Source: Chromatiales bacterium (GTDB lineage: Bacteria > Pseudomonadota > Gammaproteobacteria > Xanthomonadales > SZUA-36). From it: 53,959 nucleotides of DNA. Shown here piece after piece: positions 23,397-32,843 of this stretch. The notes below the pieces were generated by a model. It worked only from the letters and a program-made list of their open reading frames with translations. It had not been told where the DNA came from and searched no databases. The stretch covers positions 1-53,959 of the forward strand of contig JAHEFT010000151.1 of assembly GCA_024640025.1 (NCBI GenBank). Direction: 5' to 3'. Position numbers and translations under genes: made by a program. The first letter of the stretch is position 1. Each line of letters opens with the position of its first letter.

Positions 23397-23618
23397 TCAG
23401 GACTGTTCAAGTGCTTTAAGCCGGTTGATCATGGCTTCGACCTTGGTGCGGGCTTCCTCGTTTTTTGAGACCAGCGAGGCGCGCTCTGCAACCAGGGATT
23501 CCTGGCGGTTCTGCAGTGAGTGATTTTCCTCGCGGAGTTTCCGGCACTGGTCGAGCAGGGCCTTGAGTTGCTGCTCAAGACGCTCGAGATCTTTTCCGGC
23601 CTGTTCCAATGAATCCAT
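23397..23618 (-). CDS. ZapB-like coiled-coil protein (TIGR02449 type)
   Basis: 73 residues from the ATG at 23618; an earlier start at 23654 is possible but would add untypical residues. Almost entirely a coiled coil (EQAGKDLERLEQQLKALLDQ, then NHSLQNRQESLVAERASL). Small proteins of this kind are regularly found immediately before zapA and are often annotated as TIGR02449 or ZapB-like. Role in division is inferred from position. No strong Shine–Dalgarno is visible. Confidence 0.82.
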   Translation of the reverse strand: MDSLEQAGKDLERLEQQLKALLDQCRKLREENHSLQNRQESLVAERASLVSKNEEARTKVEAMINRLKALEQS

Positions 23619-23700
23619 GCCGGTAACTATAGATTGAGCGGCGAAAAGGGTCAATCACTTCCCTCAGGAGTGGTAATATTCACCATTTGGGAGTGGCAGT

Positions 23701-24267
23701 ATGTCGGCCCCGTCTTTACCCGATTTTGAGAGGACTATCCGGCTCGGCCTTGGAAACCTGGATTCGGCTGTGCTGGCGGAATGCCACGGCCTTTTGTCCG
23801 GACTTTTATGCCGTGAGACGAACAGTACAGCCTCGGATTTCAAGCACCAGCTTGCGGCGATGCAACTGGTTGTCGATCCTTCCGCAGGGCTGGACGCGGT
23901 GTTGACCGAGGCCCACGAATGCACGGCCCGCCAACTCGATGATGAAGAGTTCGGGTTTATCCTGTGGCTCCCGGATGACGAGGAACCGCTGGAAGAGCGG
24001 ATTATTGCACTGGCTCAGTGGTGTTCGGGTTTCCTGGCCGGCCTGGCGTGCGGGGGCCAGCTCGACGCTCTGTCAGAAGAGGCAAAGGAGGCCATCGAGG
24101 ATTTGCAACAGATTGCGCGGGCTGAAATGACCTCCCCGGGTCAGGACGAAGGCGACAGCGAGGAAGATGAGGCCGCATTCGTCGAGATCGTCGAATACGT
24201 TCGAGTCGTGGCTTTGTTGATGCACGAGGATTTTCGTGGTCCGGGGCAACATGAGGTGATCCATTGA
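23701..24267 (+). CDS. ygfB: YgfB/YecA-family (UPF0149) protein
   Basis: 188 residues, acidic and helical. AECHGLLSGLLC near the N-terminus and the ALAQWCSGFLAGLACGG block are family hallmarks. The acidic EGDSEEDEAAFVEIVEYVR tail segment is typical. In Pseudomonas YgfB opposes activation of ampDh3 and cell-wall recycling; here the function is by family only. First gene of the ygfB–pepP–ubiH–ubiI cluster, divergent from the zapB-like/zapA/6S group with 82 bp between starts. Confidence 0.93.
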   Translation: MSAPSLPDFERTIRLGLGNLDSAVLAECHGLLSGLLCRETNSTASDFKHQLAAMQLVVDPSAGLDAVLTEAHECTARQLDDEEFGFILWLPDDEEPLEERIIALAQWCSGFLAGLACGGQLDALSEEAKEAIEDLQQIARAEMTSPGQDEGDSEEDEAAFVEIVEYVRVVALLMHEDFRGPGQHEVIH

Positions 24268-24292
24268 CCGTTCCAACAAAAGTAGCCATCCA

Positions 24293-25600
24293 GTGATCAA
24301 GCAAAAGGAATACGCGCGGCGCCGACGCCAACTGATGCGGATGGCCGGTGAAGACTCGATCATCATCCTGCAGGCGGCGCCGGCAAAGCTCCGCAACAAC
24401 GATGTGTATTTTCCCTACCGCCAGGACAGTGATTTTCTCTACCTGACAGGTTTTCGCGAACACGACGCCATCCTGGTGCTGGTTCCGGGAGCAGACAATG
24501 GAACCAGTATCCTGTTCTGCCGCGAGCGTGATCCGGAACGGGAAATGTGGGATGGGCGAATGGTTGGATTGGAGGCCGCCGTTTCAGACTACGGGATGGA
24601 CGAGGCTTACGACATCAAGCAGGCTGAAGGTCGATTACGCGATCTTATCCAGGACAGGGAAAGGATTTTCCATGACCTGGGCCGCAGTCCCCTGTTCGAT
24701 CAGCGCCTGATCGGGTGGCTTAACGAATTCCGGGGCGAGACGCGCAAAACCTTCCATGCCCCGGAAGAAATCCACGCACTGGATCACATGCTTCACGATA
24801 TGCGCGTGTACAAGAGCCGCGAGGAACTGTCCATCATGCGCCGCTCAGCCAAAGTCGCCATCGAGGCGCACCAGAAGGCGATGCAGATTTGTGAACCCGG
24901 CATTAACGAGGCGGATATCCAGGCTGCCTTGTTGCACACTTTCACCAGGAACCATTGTGAAACGTCCTACCTGCCCATAGTCGGCGGAGGCGCCAATGCC
25001 TGCGTGTTGCACTACATCTCAAACAACCAGGAACTGCATGATGGAGACCTGCTGCTGATTGACGCCGGCGCGGAATATGACGGCTATGCTTCCGACATTA
25101 CCCGAACTTTCCCAGTCAACGGAAAGTTCTCACCAGAACAGAAGGTTCTTTACGAGGTGGTGCTGGCGGCGCAGGCGGCAGCATTTGAAAAAGCACGTGC
25201 CGGAAACCAGTGGCAGGACGTTCACGATGCGGCGATCCGCGTGGCGACCGAGGGAATGATCGAGCTTGGCATCCTGGGCGGGAGCCTCGACCAGGAGCTT
25301 GAATCGAAGGGTTACAAAAAGTATTACGTCCACAATACCGGCCACTGGCTGGGTCTGGACGTCCATGACGTCGGTGAATACACCATCGACGGGCACTCCA
25401 GGGAACTCGAACCAGGCATGGTGCTGACGATTGAACCGGGTATTTATATCGGGCCGGGCGCAAGCAGTGTCGAGGCGTGCTGGAGAGGGGTCGGAATCCG
25501 TATTGAAGATAACGTTGCGATAACCAATGATGCGCCGCGAATCCTGACCGAAGGTCTGGCCAGGACTGTCGATGAGATTGAAGCCCAGATGGCGGCGTAA
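24293..25600 (+). CDS. pepP: Xaa-Pro aminopeptidase
   Basis: 435 residues from a GTG start. Removes N-terminal residues preceding proline. N-terminal non-catalytic domain, then the pita-bread metallopeptidase domain with metal ligands in DAGAEYDGYASDITRTFPV (the two Asp), in HNTGHWLGLDVHD (His), TIEPGIY (Glu) and the GIRIEDN region (Glu). The motifs are all intact, so the enzyme should be active. It follows ygfB by 25 bp and precedes ubiH by 9 bp, as in E. coli. Confidence 0.95.
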   Translation: MIKQKEYARRRRQLMRMAGEDSIIILQAAPAKLRNNDVYFPYRQDSDFLYLTGFREHDAILVLVPGADNGTSILFCRERDPEREMWDGRMVGLEAAVSDYGMDEAYDIKQAEGRLRDLIQDRERIFHDLGRSPLFDQRLIGWLNEFRGETRKTFHAPEEIHALDHMLHDMRVYKSREELSIMRRSAKVAIEAHQKAMQICEPGINEADIQAALLHTFTRNHCETSYLPIVGGGANACVLHYISNNQELHDGDLLLIDAGAEYDGYASDITRTFPVNGKFSPEQKVLYEVVLAAQAAAFEKARAGNQWQDVHDAAIRVATEGMIELGILGGSLDQELESKGYKKYYVHNTGHWLGLDVHDVGEYTIDGHSRELEPGMVLTIEPGIYIGPGASSVEACWRGVGIRIEDNVAITNDAPRILTEGLARTVDEIEAQMAA

Positions 25601-25609
25601 AGGACACCT

Positions 25610-26836
25610 TTGGCAAACCGCTATGACATAGCAATAATCGGCGGCGGACTTGTGGGAGCCAGCCTCGCCTGTGCGCTGGCACCGCTCAGGCTGAAAATTG
25701 CGCTGCTCGAAGCCGTGCCCCTGCGAGCCACTGCCCAACCCAGCTATGATGACCGCACGCTAGCGCTCAGCGCCAGTTCCTGCAAAATCCTCCAGGGCCT
25801 GGGGCTGTGGCCCGCCCTGTCCGGGAATGCAACGCCGATCCGCGAGATCCAGGTGCGGGAGTATCAGCGCCCTGGTCTGGTAGTGCTGTCTCCCGGGGAC
25901 CTCGGCCTGGACCGGTTTGGTCATGTCCTGGAGGCCAGGGTGTTTGGCGGCGCAGTGATGGATCGGGTTGCCCGGATTGAAGGGCTTGATTTTCTCTGTC
26001 CGGTGTCCGTGACCTCTGTCCATACCGGCGACCCATTGGCCACCATTGAATATTCCAGCGAGGGTAAAACGCACCGGATTGAAACCGCGCTCCTGGTGGG
26101 AGCGGATGGCGCCAATTCCTTTGTACGGGAATCCCTTGGGATCGAGGTTGAAAAACACGATTACCACCAGACCGCGGTTATTTGTAACATCACGCCTGAG
26201 CAGGATCACCGGGGAAGGGCTTTCGAGTGCTTCACATCTACAGGTCCTTTTGCCGTCATGCCCCACGTCCAGGGACGTTGCGGTTTGATCTGGTGTGCTT
26301 CTCCAGAGCGGGCTGCAGAATTGACTGACCTGCCGGAACAGGAGTTTCTGAACCTGGCACATCAGCATTTCGGCAATCACCTGGGTCGATTCCTGAAGCT
26401 GGGAACGCGCAGCAGTTATCCGCTTCGGCTGGTCAGGGCGCTTGAAGACACCCGGCCGGGGGCCGTGATCCTGGGCAATGCGGCCCATGCCATTCATCCC
26501 ATCGGGGCACAGGGCTTCAACCTTGGCTTGCGGGATGTCGCGGTGCTGGCTGAATTGCTCTGGAATGAATCCAGCAAGGGAGCAGGGGCTGAATTTGGAA
26601 GCAAGGCTCTTTTGGACCGTTACAGCAACTGGCGGCGGCAGGACCACAGGGAAACGATTGCCTATTCAGACGGCCTGGCACGAATCTTTTCCAATCCATC
26701 CAGGCTGGCTGCCACGGCCCGGACAGCCGGCATGTTCGCTCACGCCTTTATTCCATCCTTGCGCCGGCAGCTCGCGGTCCGGGCAATGGGTTTCCGCGGC
26801 CGTATACCACGCCTCGCCATGGGAGAATCCTTATGA
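25610..26836 (+). CDS. ubiH: 2-polyprenyl-6-methoxyphenol hydroxylase UbiH
   Basis: 408 residues from a TTG start, with AAGGA six bases upstream (25599–25603). FAD monooxygenase that hydroxylates a ring carbon in aerobic ubiquinone biosynthesis. FAD motif GGGLVGASLACAL near the N-terminus, the DG-type motif GADGANSFVRESLG in the middle, and GNAAHAIHPIGAQGFNLGL near residue 290 (the GN variant is usual in UbiH). Its stop overlaps the ATG of ubiI, so the two hydroxylases are coupled. Confidence 0.93.
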   Translation: MANRYDIAIIGGGLVGASLACALAPLRLKIALLEAVPLRATAQPSYDDRTLALSASSCKILQGLGLWPALSGNATPIREIQVREYQRPGLVVLSPGDLGLDRFGHVLEARVFGGAVMDRVARIEGLDFLCPVSVTSVHTGDPLATIEYSSEGKTHRIETALLVGADGANSFVRESLGIEVEKHDYHQTAVICNITPEQDHRGRAFECFTSTGPFAVMPHVQGRCGLIWCASPERAAELTDLPEQEFLNLAHQHFGNHLGRFLKLGTRSSYPLRLVRALEDTRPGAVILGNAAHAIHPIGAQGFNLGLRDVAVLAELLWNESSKGAGAEFGSKALLDRYSNWRRQDHRETIAYSDGLARIFSNPSRLAATARTAGMFAHAFIPSLRRQLAVRAMGFRGRIPRLAMGESL

Positions 26837-28077
26837 AGTTCGACATCGTGGTAGTGGGGGCCGGTATGGTGGGCGCAGCCGCAGCCTCCCTGCTGGCGCG
26901 CTCGGGCTTTACAGTGGCGGTTGTCGATCACCAGGAGCCGAGCCCGTTCAGCCTGCAGGAGCCGGTGGGTCTCAGGGTCTCCGCGATTTCTCCAGGCGCG
27001 GCGAGCATTCTGGCGGAGGCAGGCGCCTGGCGCCAGGTTGAGCGGCAGAGACATTGCCCCTATCGCCGCATGGTGGTGGAAGACCGTGAGGAAACTGTCA
27101 GCCTGGACTTCACTGCCGCGGAATTCGGTCTTGAGCGGCTGGGCACCATCGTTGAAAACACATTGGTCCAGTGGTCGCTGTGGCAGTCGCTGCTGACCCT
27201 GGGCGGAGTGGAGTTGTTCTGCCCGGATAAGGTCGCGGGCCTGGAATATGTCGATGGCGAGCCGGTGGTCAGTTTGGAAAGCGGAGCAACCATAGTTTGC
27301 AGTCTGCTGGTTGGCGCAGACGGTGCAAATTCAGGTATACGCAAACTGTTGGGTATTAAGCAGGATCACTGGGAGTACGGCCAGCGGGGACTTGTCTCCG
27401 TGGTACAGACCGCGACGCCGAACAACGGTGTTGCATGGCAGAGGTTTCACGAAGGCGGGCCACTTGCATTTCTCCCGCTCAGTGACGGGTCTTCATCCAT
27501 CGTCTGGTCGTTGCCCGAAGCGGAAGCGGTGCGCATGCTCGAACTGGATGAGGACGAGTTTTTGGCGGAGCTGGACAATGCGGTTGCGGGCGGCGAAGGC
27601 CACTGGCCGGACCGCGTAACCGCCTGCGGTCCCCGGGCGGCCTTTCCGCTGACCATGCGCCTGAGCAAGAGCTACACGGCCAGCAGGGCAGTGTTGATTG
27701 GAGATGCCGCACACGTGGTTCACCCGCTGGCCGGACAAGGGGTCAACCTGGGCTTGCTGGACGCCGCCGGGTTGGTGGAGGTCCTGGTCAGCGCGCACAA
27801 CAGGAAGGTTGGTATCGCCAGTGAAAAAACCCTGGAAAAATACGGAAGGTGGCGCCGCTCCGAGGCGGAATTAATGGCGCATGGCATGCACGGGATCAGG
27901 GGGCTCTTCATCCCGGAAGAGCTGGGTCTGCTTCGCCGACTGGGCATTGGCCTGATTTCAGGCAGTTGGACTGCCAGGGAAGCCTTCATCAAGCGGGCAA
28001 CCGGGCTTAACCGCAATGCGCCGGCGCTTGCGCGCGGGCAGGTTCTCACAGACCTGTTGCGGGCCAATACCGGTTGA
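26833..28077 (+). CDS. ubiI: Ubiquinone C5-hydroxylase family monooxygenase (UbiI/VisC)
   Basis: 414 residues. Same FAD fold as UbiH: GAGMVGAAAASLLARSG, GADGANSGIRKLLG and IGDAAHVVHPLAGQGVNLGL. Here the third motif has the canonical GD. Position after pepP–ubiH is that of visC/ubiI in gammaproteobacteria; UbiF-like or UbiL-like hydroxylases are the alternatives, since several paralogues share this fold. ATGA overlap with ubiH. Converges on the deacetylase gene, with only 10 bp between stops. Confidence 0.9.
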   Translation: MKFDIVVVGAGMVGAAAASLLARSGFTVAVVDHQEPSPFSLQEPVGLRVSAISPGAASILAEAGAWRQVERQRHCPYRRMVVEDREETVSLDFTAAEFGLERLGTIVENTLVQWSLWQSLLTLGGVELFCPDKVAGLEYVDGEPVVSLESGATIVCSLLVGADGANSGIRKLLGIKQDHWEYGQRGLVSVVQTATPNNGVAWQRFHEGGPLAFLPLSDGSSSIVWSLPEAEAVRMLELDEDEFLAELDNAVAGGEGHWPDRVTACGPRAAFPLTMRLSKSYTASRAVLIGDAAHVVHPLAGQGVNLGLLDAAGLVEVLVSAHNRKVGIASEKTLEKYGRWRRSEAELMAHGMHGIRGLFIPEELGLLRRLGIGLISGSWTAREAFIKRATGLNRNAPALARGQVLTDLLRANTG

Positions 28078-28087
28078 TTTGATCCCG

Positions 28088-29011
28088 CTAAAGGCCCGCC
28101 AGTATCCTTACATGAGCCGCTGCGCACCTGGCCAGCGAGTCAAGATCGTAGCCGCCTTCCAGCGTGGAAACGAGATGTCCCCCGGCATAAGTAGCCGCAA
28201 TACTGAGGGTGAGTTCGCTTAGCCATCTGAAATCGGAGTCGGAAAAAACAAGGTCGCTGATTTCATCACAGACATGAGCGTCGAAGCCCGCCGAAACAAA
28301 AATCATCTCGGGCCGAAACCCCTCCAGGGCCGGCAACCAGGTCTCCTCGACCGCGCCGCGCATTTCCTGGCCGCCGCAGCCGGCCGGTAGCGCAACGTTG
28401 ATTCCCTTACTGGCATGAGACTGCCCGCTGGAAAAAGGATACAAATCACGCTGGAATAGCGAACAAACCATCACCCGCGGGTCATTTTCAAAAATAACAT
28501 CGGTGCCGTTGCCGTGGTGCACGTCAAAATCAAGGATGGCGACCCGTTCAAACGGGTGCTCGGCCAGGGCATGTGCCGCCCCTACAGCCACGTTGTTGAA
28601 GAAACAAAAACCCATGGCGGTATCGGATGTGGCGTGGTGGCCCGGCGGGCGGATATTGCAAAAGGCGTTTTCAGCACGACCGGTGGCGACCAGGTCGGTG
28701 GCTAAAACCGCCGCACCGGCGGCGCGATGTGCTGCAAGCAGTGTTTTTGGATTCATTCTGGTATCCAGATCAATGTCTGAATAGCCAGAGTGGGGCAATC
28801 TGTCCTGCAGCCACTGCAGGTATGAGGCAGAATGCACACGCAATAGCTGCTCGCGGGTCACATCGGGCGCGTCATATTGCGCCAGCATATCCAGCAACCG
28901 CAGCGAGAGAAGTTTGTCCGTGATGACATCCGTTCGTTCCGGGCACTCGGGGTGCAAAGCGCCCATTTCGTGCCATCGGCAGGCCGGGTGAGAAATCAGG
29001 GCAGTAGCCAT
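28088..29011 (-). CDS. Histone deacetylase family protein (AcuC/HDAC-like)
   Basis: 307 residues. Zinc-dependent deacetylase of the arginase–deacetylase fold. Motifs are intact: HPECPERT at the N-terminus, RPPGHHA (the His–His pair), DFDVHHGNGT (zinc ligands), SAGFDAH and LEGGYD. The tyrosine transition-state residue is expected in the GGYD region. Substrates could be acetyl-lysines or polyamine/amide compounds. It is divergent from a Pat-type lysine acetyltransferase with 57 bp between starts, suggesting an acetylation writer–eraser pair. Confidence 0.93.
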   Translation of the reverse strand: MATALISHPACRWHEMGALHPECPERTDVITDKLLSLRLLDMLAQYDAPDVTREQLLRVHSASYLQWLQDRLPHSGYSDIDLDTRMNPKTLLAAHRAAGAAVLATDLVATGRAENAFCNIRPPGHHATSDTAMGFCFFNNVAVGAAHALAEHPFERVAILDFDVHHGNGTDVIFENDPRVMVCSLFQRDLYPFSSGQSHASKGINVALPAGCGGQEMRGAVEETWLPALEGFRPEMIFVSAGFDAHVCDEISDLVFSDSDFRWLSELTLSIAATYAGGHLVSTLEGGYDLDSLARCAAAHVRILAGL

Positions 29012-29068
29012 TCAATTAACCGTGGTGATATTCAGAATATCGCCCATTAGATCGTCAGGACCAGGTCA

Positions 29069-31747
29069 ATGCAACCCAATCGTTTAAGGCAATTATTCAA
29101 ACCCGAATCAGTAGCTCTTTTCGGAGCGAGCTCTATACCCGGAGCACTTGGCGCCGTCGTTCTCAACAATCTCAACTCAGCCGGATTTCACGGCCCAATC
29201 ACCCTGGTCAACCCTAAGTACGAGGAAATCAATGGGCAAGCCTGCTACCCCAGGCTGGCCGATGCAGGCTGCGTAACGGACATGGCGGTCATCGTGGCCC
29301 CGGCATCCGTGGTGCCGGAGATCATTACAGACTGCGGTGAAAGCGGCGTTGGCTCGGCCATTGTCGTATCGGCCGGGTTCAGCGAGGCGGGGCCAAGGGG
29401 CGCCGGGTTGGAAAGCGAAATGCTGCGCCGGGCCAGGCGCTACAACATGCGCATACTGGGGCCCAACTGCCTGGGTGTGATCCGCACGGATATCGGGTTG
29501 AATGCGACCTTCAGCGCCGGTAATGCTCTTCCGGGCCGGATTGCCGTGATTTCCCAGTCCGGAGCCTTATGCACCGCGATCCTGGACTGGGCGGCGGTCA
29601 ACGATGTTGGATTTTCCAGCCTGATTTCCACCGGGATCGGCGCTGACGTTGATTTCGGTGAAATACTGGATTTTGTCGCCATGGATCCGGGTACCGACAG
29701 CATCATGATGTACATCGAGGGTCTGCGTGACGCACGTCGCTTCATGAGCGCCTTGCGAGCGGCCGCACGCATGAAGCCGGTGGTGATCATGAAATCCGGC
29801 CGTCATGCACAGGGATCGCGCGCGGCGGTTTCCCATACCGGCGCGCTGGTCGGCTCAGACGCGGTTTTCGATGCAGCCCTGCGTCGCGCAGGCGCGTTGC
29901 GAGTCGACGACTTTACCGATTTCTTTTCAACCGCGGCGACCATGGATTCCGGTGTCAGGGCAGCAGGCAGCCGGCTGGCGGTGGTGACCAATGCAGGAGG
30001 TCCCGGAGTCATGGCGGCTGATCACTGCACGGATGTGGGGCTGAAACTGGCCGAACTGGGAGACGAGACCATGGCCGTGCTCAACCAGGCACTACCGGCT
30101 TCGTGGTCGCATAATAATCCCGTCGACGTGCTGGGCGATGCCGGTCCCGACCGCTACGAACAAGTCGTTCAGACTTGCCTGAATGACAAGGAAATCGACG
30201 CTGTTCTGGTCATCCTGACGCCCCAGGCCCAGACGGCGCCGCTGGATGTCGCCACGCGCCTGGTGGAATTGCATGGCCAGAAGAAAAAGCCGATCCTGGC
30301 CTGCTGGATGGGCGATGTGTCCGTCAAAAGTGCCCGGGAACTGTTCAGCCGCAACAACATTCCATCTTACCGGACGCCGGAAGCGGCGGTTCGCGCCTTT
30401 GCAGCGTTGAGTACCTATCACCACAACCAGGAACAACTTCTGCAGGTTCCCGGCCCCATGACCATTGAATCGGTCCCCGAACTCGACAACGCCAATCTGA
30501 TCATCGAGAACGTGTTGGCTGACGACCGGCGAGTCCTGACGCAGACCGAGTCAAAAGCCATCCTCGCGGCATTCCATATTCCGATTATCCAGAGCATTCC
30601 CGCTTCTTCCGCCCAGGAAGCCATCCTCGTTGCTCAGGAAATTGGCTACCCGGTCGCCATGAAGGTCGATTCGCCGGATATCACCCACAAGACCGATGTC
30701 GGGGGGGTTCGACTCGGCCTGGAGAATGCGCGGCAGGTTCGTAATGTCTACCAGGAGCTGATGGATTCTATCGGTGCCTTGCGTCCCGACGCCAAGATCA
30801 ACGGCGTGGTCATTGAACCGATGTGGAAGGGCCGGCATGGCAGGGAACTGATGATAGGAGTCGTCAGGGACGAGGTATTCGGACCCGTGATCAGTTTCGG
30901 ACTGGGCGGGACTTTGGTGGAAATCCTGCGTGATCGCGCGGTTGCTCTGCCGCCGCTCAACGAGTTCCTGGTGAAAAGCCTGATTGACCGGACCCTTGCT
31001 TCGAAGTTGCTGAAGCAGATGCGCGGGGCACCGGCAGTGGACCGAAAAGCACTGGAAGACATGATTCTTCGAGTCGCGGAAATGGCCTGCGAACTTCCCG
31101 CCATACTGGAAATGGACATGAACCCGGTGATCGCCAGCGAGGATGGGGTCATGGCCGTTGACGCCCGGATCGTCGTTGCCCGCCACAACGATGCTGCCCG
31201 GCCCTATGACCACATGGCCATCCACCCTTACCCGCGCGACCAGGTGCAACGCAGTGATCTGAGTGACGGCACCCGGGTGACTATCCGTCCGATACGGCCG
31301 GAAGACGCCATCATGGAGCGGGACTTTGTAAACGGCCTCTCCCAGCAGAGCCGGTATTTCCGCTTCATGTATTCACTGCCGGAAATTACACCGGAATTAC
31401 TTTCACGGTTTACGCAAATCGACTACGACCGTGAAATGGCCCTGATCGCGGTCACCGAAGTGGACAATAAGGATCAGCAGGTAGGCGTGGCGCGATACTA
31501 CACCTTGCCGGACCAGGTCAGTTGTGAATTCGCGATCGTCATCGCCGATGACTGGCAGAACCGGGGTGTGGCACGAAGGCTGATGAGGGCGCTGGTCGAT
31601 TCGGCCCGTTCCCGCCGGTTCACCAAAATGGTTGGCACCGTCCTGGTTGAAAATCGCCGCATGCTGGATTTCGTCAAGTCACTCGGGTTCCGGGCTGAAA
31701 ACAGTTCGGAAGATCACCAGTTGATGGATGTGACTCTGGAGTTATAA
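29069..31747 (+). CDS. Pat-type protein acetyltransferase (acyl-CoA synthetase–GNAT fusion)
   Basis: 892 residues in two parts. Residues ~1–700 resemble NDP-forming acyl-CoA synthetase: a CoA-binding Rossmann domain (VALFGASSIPGALGAVV), SQSGALCTAILDWA, a SHTGALVG segment, and an ATP-grasp domain (PVAMKVDSPDITHKTDVGG). Residues ~745–892 are a GNAT acetyltransferase domain (TIRPIRPEDAIMERDFV, DDWQNRGVARRLMRAL). This is the architecture of Pat/YfiQ/PatZ, which acetylates and inactivates acetyl-CoA synthetase. Whether the synthetase half is catalytic cannot be told. It is divergent from a deacetylase gene. Confidence 0.92.
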   Translation: MQPNRLRQLFKPESVALFGASSIPGALGAVVLNNLNSAGFHGPITLVNPKYEEINGQACYPRLADAGCVTDMAVIVAPASVVPEIITDCGESGVGSAIVVSAGFSEAGPRGAGLESEMLRRARRYNMRILGPNCLGVIRTDIGLNATFSAGNALPGRIAVISQSGALCTAILDWAAVNDVGFSSLISTGIGADVDFGEILDFVAMDPGTDSIMMYIEGLRDARRFMSALRAAARMKPVVIMKSGRHAQGSRAAVSHTGALVGSDAVFDAALRRAGALRVDDFTDFFSTAATMDSGVRAAGSRLAVVTNAGGPGVMAADHCTDVGLKLAELGDETMAVLNQALPASWSHNNPVDVLGDAGPDRYEQVVQTCLNDKEIDAVLVILTPQAQTAPLDVATRLVELHGQKKKPILACWMGDVSVKSARELFSRNNIPSYRTPEAAVRAFAALSTYHHNQEQLLQVPGPMTIESVPELDNANLIIENVLADDRRVLTQTESKAILAAFHIPIIQSIPASSAQEAILVAQEIGYPVAMKVDSPDITHKTDVGGVRLGLENARQVRNVYQELMDSIGALRPDAKINGVVIEPMWKGRHGRELMIGVVRDEVFGPVISFGLGGTLVEILRDRAVALPPLNEFLVKSLIDRTLASKLLKQMRGAPAVDRKALEDMILRVAEMACELPAILEMDMNPVIASEDGVMAVDARIVVARHNDAARPYDHMAIHPYPRDQVQRSDLSDGTRVTIRPIRPEDAIMERDFVNGLSQQSRYFRFMYSLPEITPELLSRFTQIDYDREMALIAVTEVDNKDQQVGVARYYTLPDQVSCEFAIVIADDWQNRGVARRLMRALVDSARSRRFTKMVGTVLVENRRMLDFVKSLGFRAENSSEDHQLMDVTLEL

Positions 31748-31804
31748 GCTATTGCAGTTTGGAGCGTCCACATGCGGTAAAGCTCAACCAGTAAGGAACA
31801 CACG

Positions 31805-32770
31805 ATGATCTATAACAACATTCTTGAGACGATCGGCGAGACGCCGGTCATTAAAATTCAGAACCTTGCGCCGAAAGACGTAGAAATGTACGTCAAGGTA
31901 GAAGCCTTCAACCCCATGGGTTCGGTAAAAGACAGGCTCGCTCTTGGCATCATCCTTGATGCCGAGAAACGAGGCGCGCTGAAGCCGGGACAGACCGTGA
32001 TCGAAGCGACTTCGGGAAATACCGGTATCGCGCTTGCCATGGTGTGCGCCGTGCGCGGTTATCCTTTTGTTTCTGTAATGGCTGAATCGTTCTCAGTCGA
32101 ACGGCGTCGCCTGATGCGGTTTCTCGGGGCAAAAGTAGTCCTCACGCCGCCCGCCGAAAGGGCGACTGGCATGGTTCGTGTGACGGAGGCGCTGGCGGCG
32201 AAACACGGTTGGTTCATGACCCAGCAGTTCGAGAACGAGGCCAATCCGGCGTTCCATAGCAACACGACCGGCCCCGAAATTCTGCGGGATTTCGCTGCCC
32301 GCAGGCTGGACTATTTTGTCAGCGGATACGGTACCGGCGGGACGATTACCGGTGCGGGGCACATGATCAGAATAGCCCGTCCTGAAGTAAAAATTGTTTC
32401 CACAGAACCGGCGGGAGCTGCCCTGCTTGAAGGCAAGGAATGGCAGCCGCACAAGATCCAGGGCTGGACGCCTGATTTTATCCCTGCTGTGCTGGACCGT
32501 GCTGTCGCGCATGAGAATATTCCAGTAACCGACGAGGAAGCCATCTCCACTTCGCATGCATTGGCCACCAGGGAAGGCATTTTCTGCGGCATCTCCGCCG
32601 GCGGAACTTTTGCGGCTGCGCTGAAATTGGCAGAGCGCGCCGAAGCCGGTTCCGTGATCCTGGCGATGCTGCCGGATACCGGTGAGCGCTACCTGTCTAC
32701 GCCGCTGTTTGCAGATATCCCGGACGGTCCCGACGACGCACAGGATTTATTGACCGGCCTGGAGTACTAA
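31805..32770 (+). CDS. Cysteine synthase (CysK/CysM type)
   Basis: 321 residues. PLP-dependent O-acetylserine sulfhydrylase. The Schiff-base lysine is K42 in NPMGSVKDR, the substrate loop is TSGNTGIALA, and the phosphate cradle GTGGTITGAG is intact. The late GISAGG segment holds the PLP ring. Length and ETIGETPVIK-like N-terminus fit CysK or CysM; I cannot separate them safely (thiosulfate versus sulfide use). AAGGA precedes the ATG. It is 57 bp after the pat gene and convergent with oxyR, with 73 bp between stops. Confidence 0.93.
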   Translation: MIYNNILETIGETPVIKIQNLAPKDVEMYVKVEAFNPMGSVKDRLALGIILDAEKRGALKPGQTVIEATSGNTGIALAMVCAVRGYPFVSVMAESFSVERRRLMRFLGAKVVLTPPAERATGMVRVTEALAAKHGWFMTQQFENEANPAFHSNTTGPEILRDFAARRLDYFVSGYGTGGTITGAGHMIRIARPEVKIVSTEPAGAALLEGKEWQPHKIQGWTPDFIPAVLDRAVAHENIPVTDEEAISTSHALATREGIFCGISAGGTFAAALKLAERAEAGSVILAMLPDTGERYLSTPLFADIPDGPDDAQDLLTGLEY

Positions 32771-32843
32771 CCAACGCAAAAGCGAATGGGTCAGTGGGAT
32801 CTGGCCTTGCCGGCTCCCTTAAGGATTGCGGCTGAAGCCGCTT

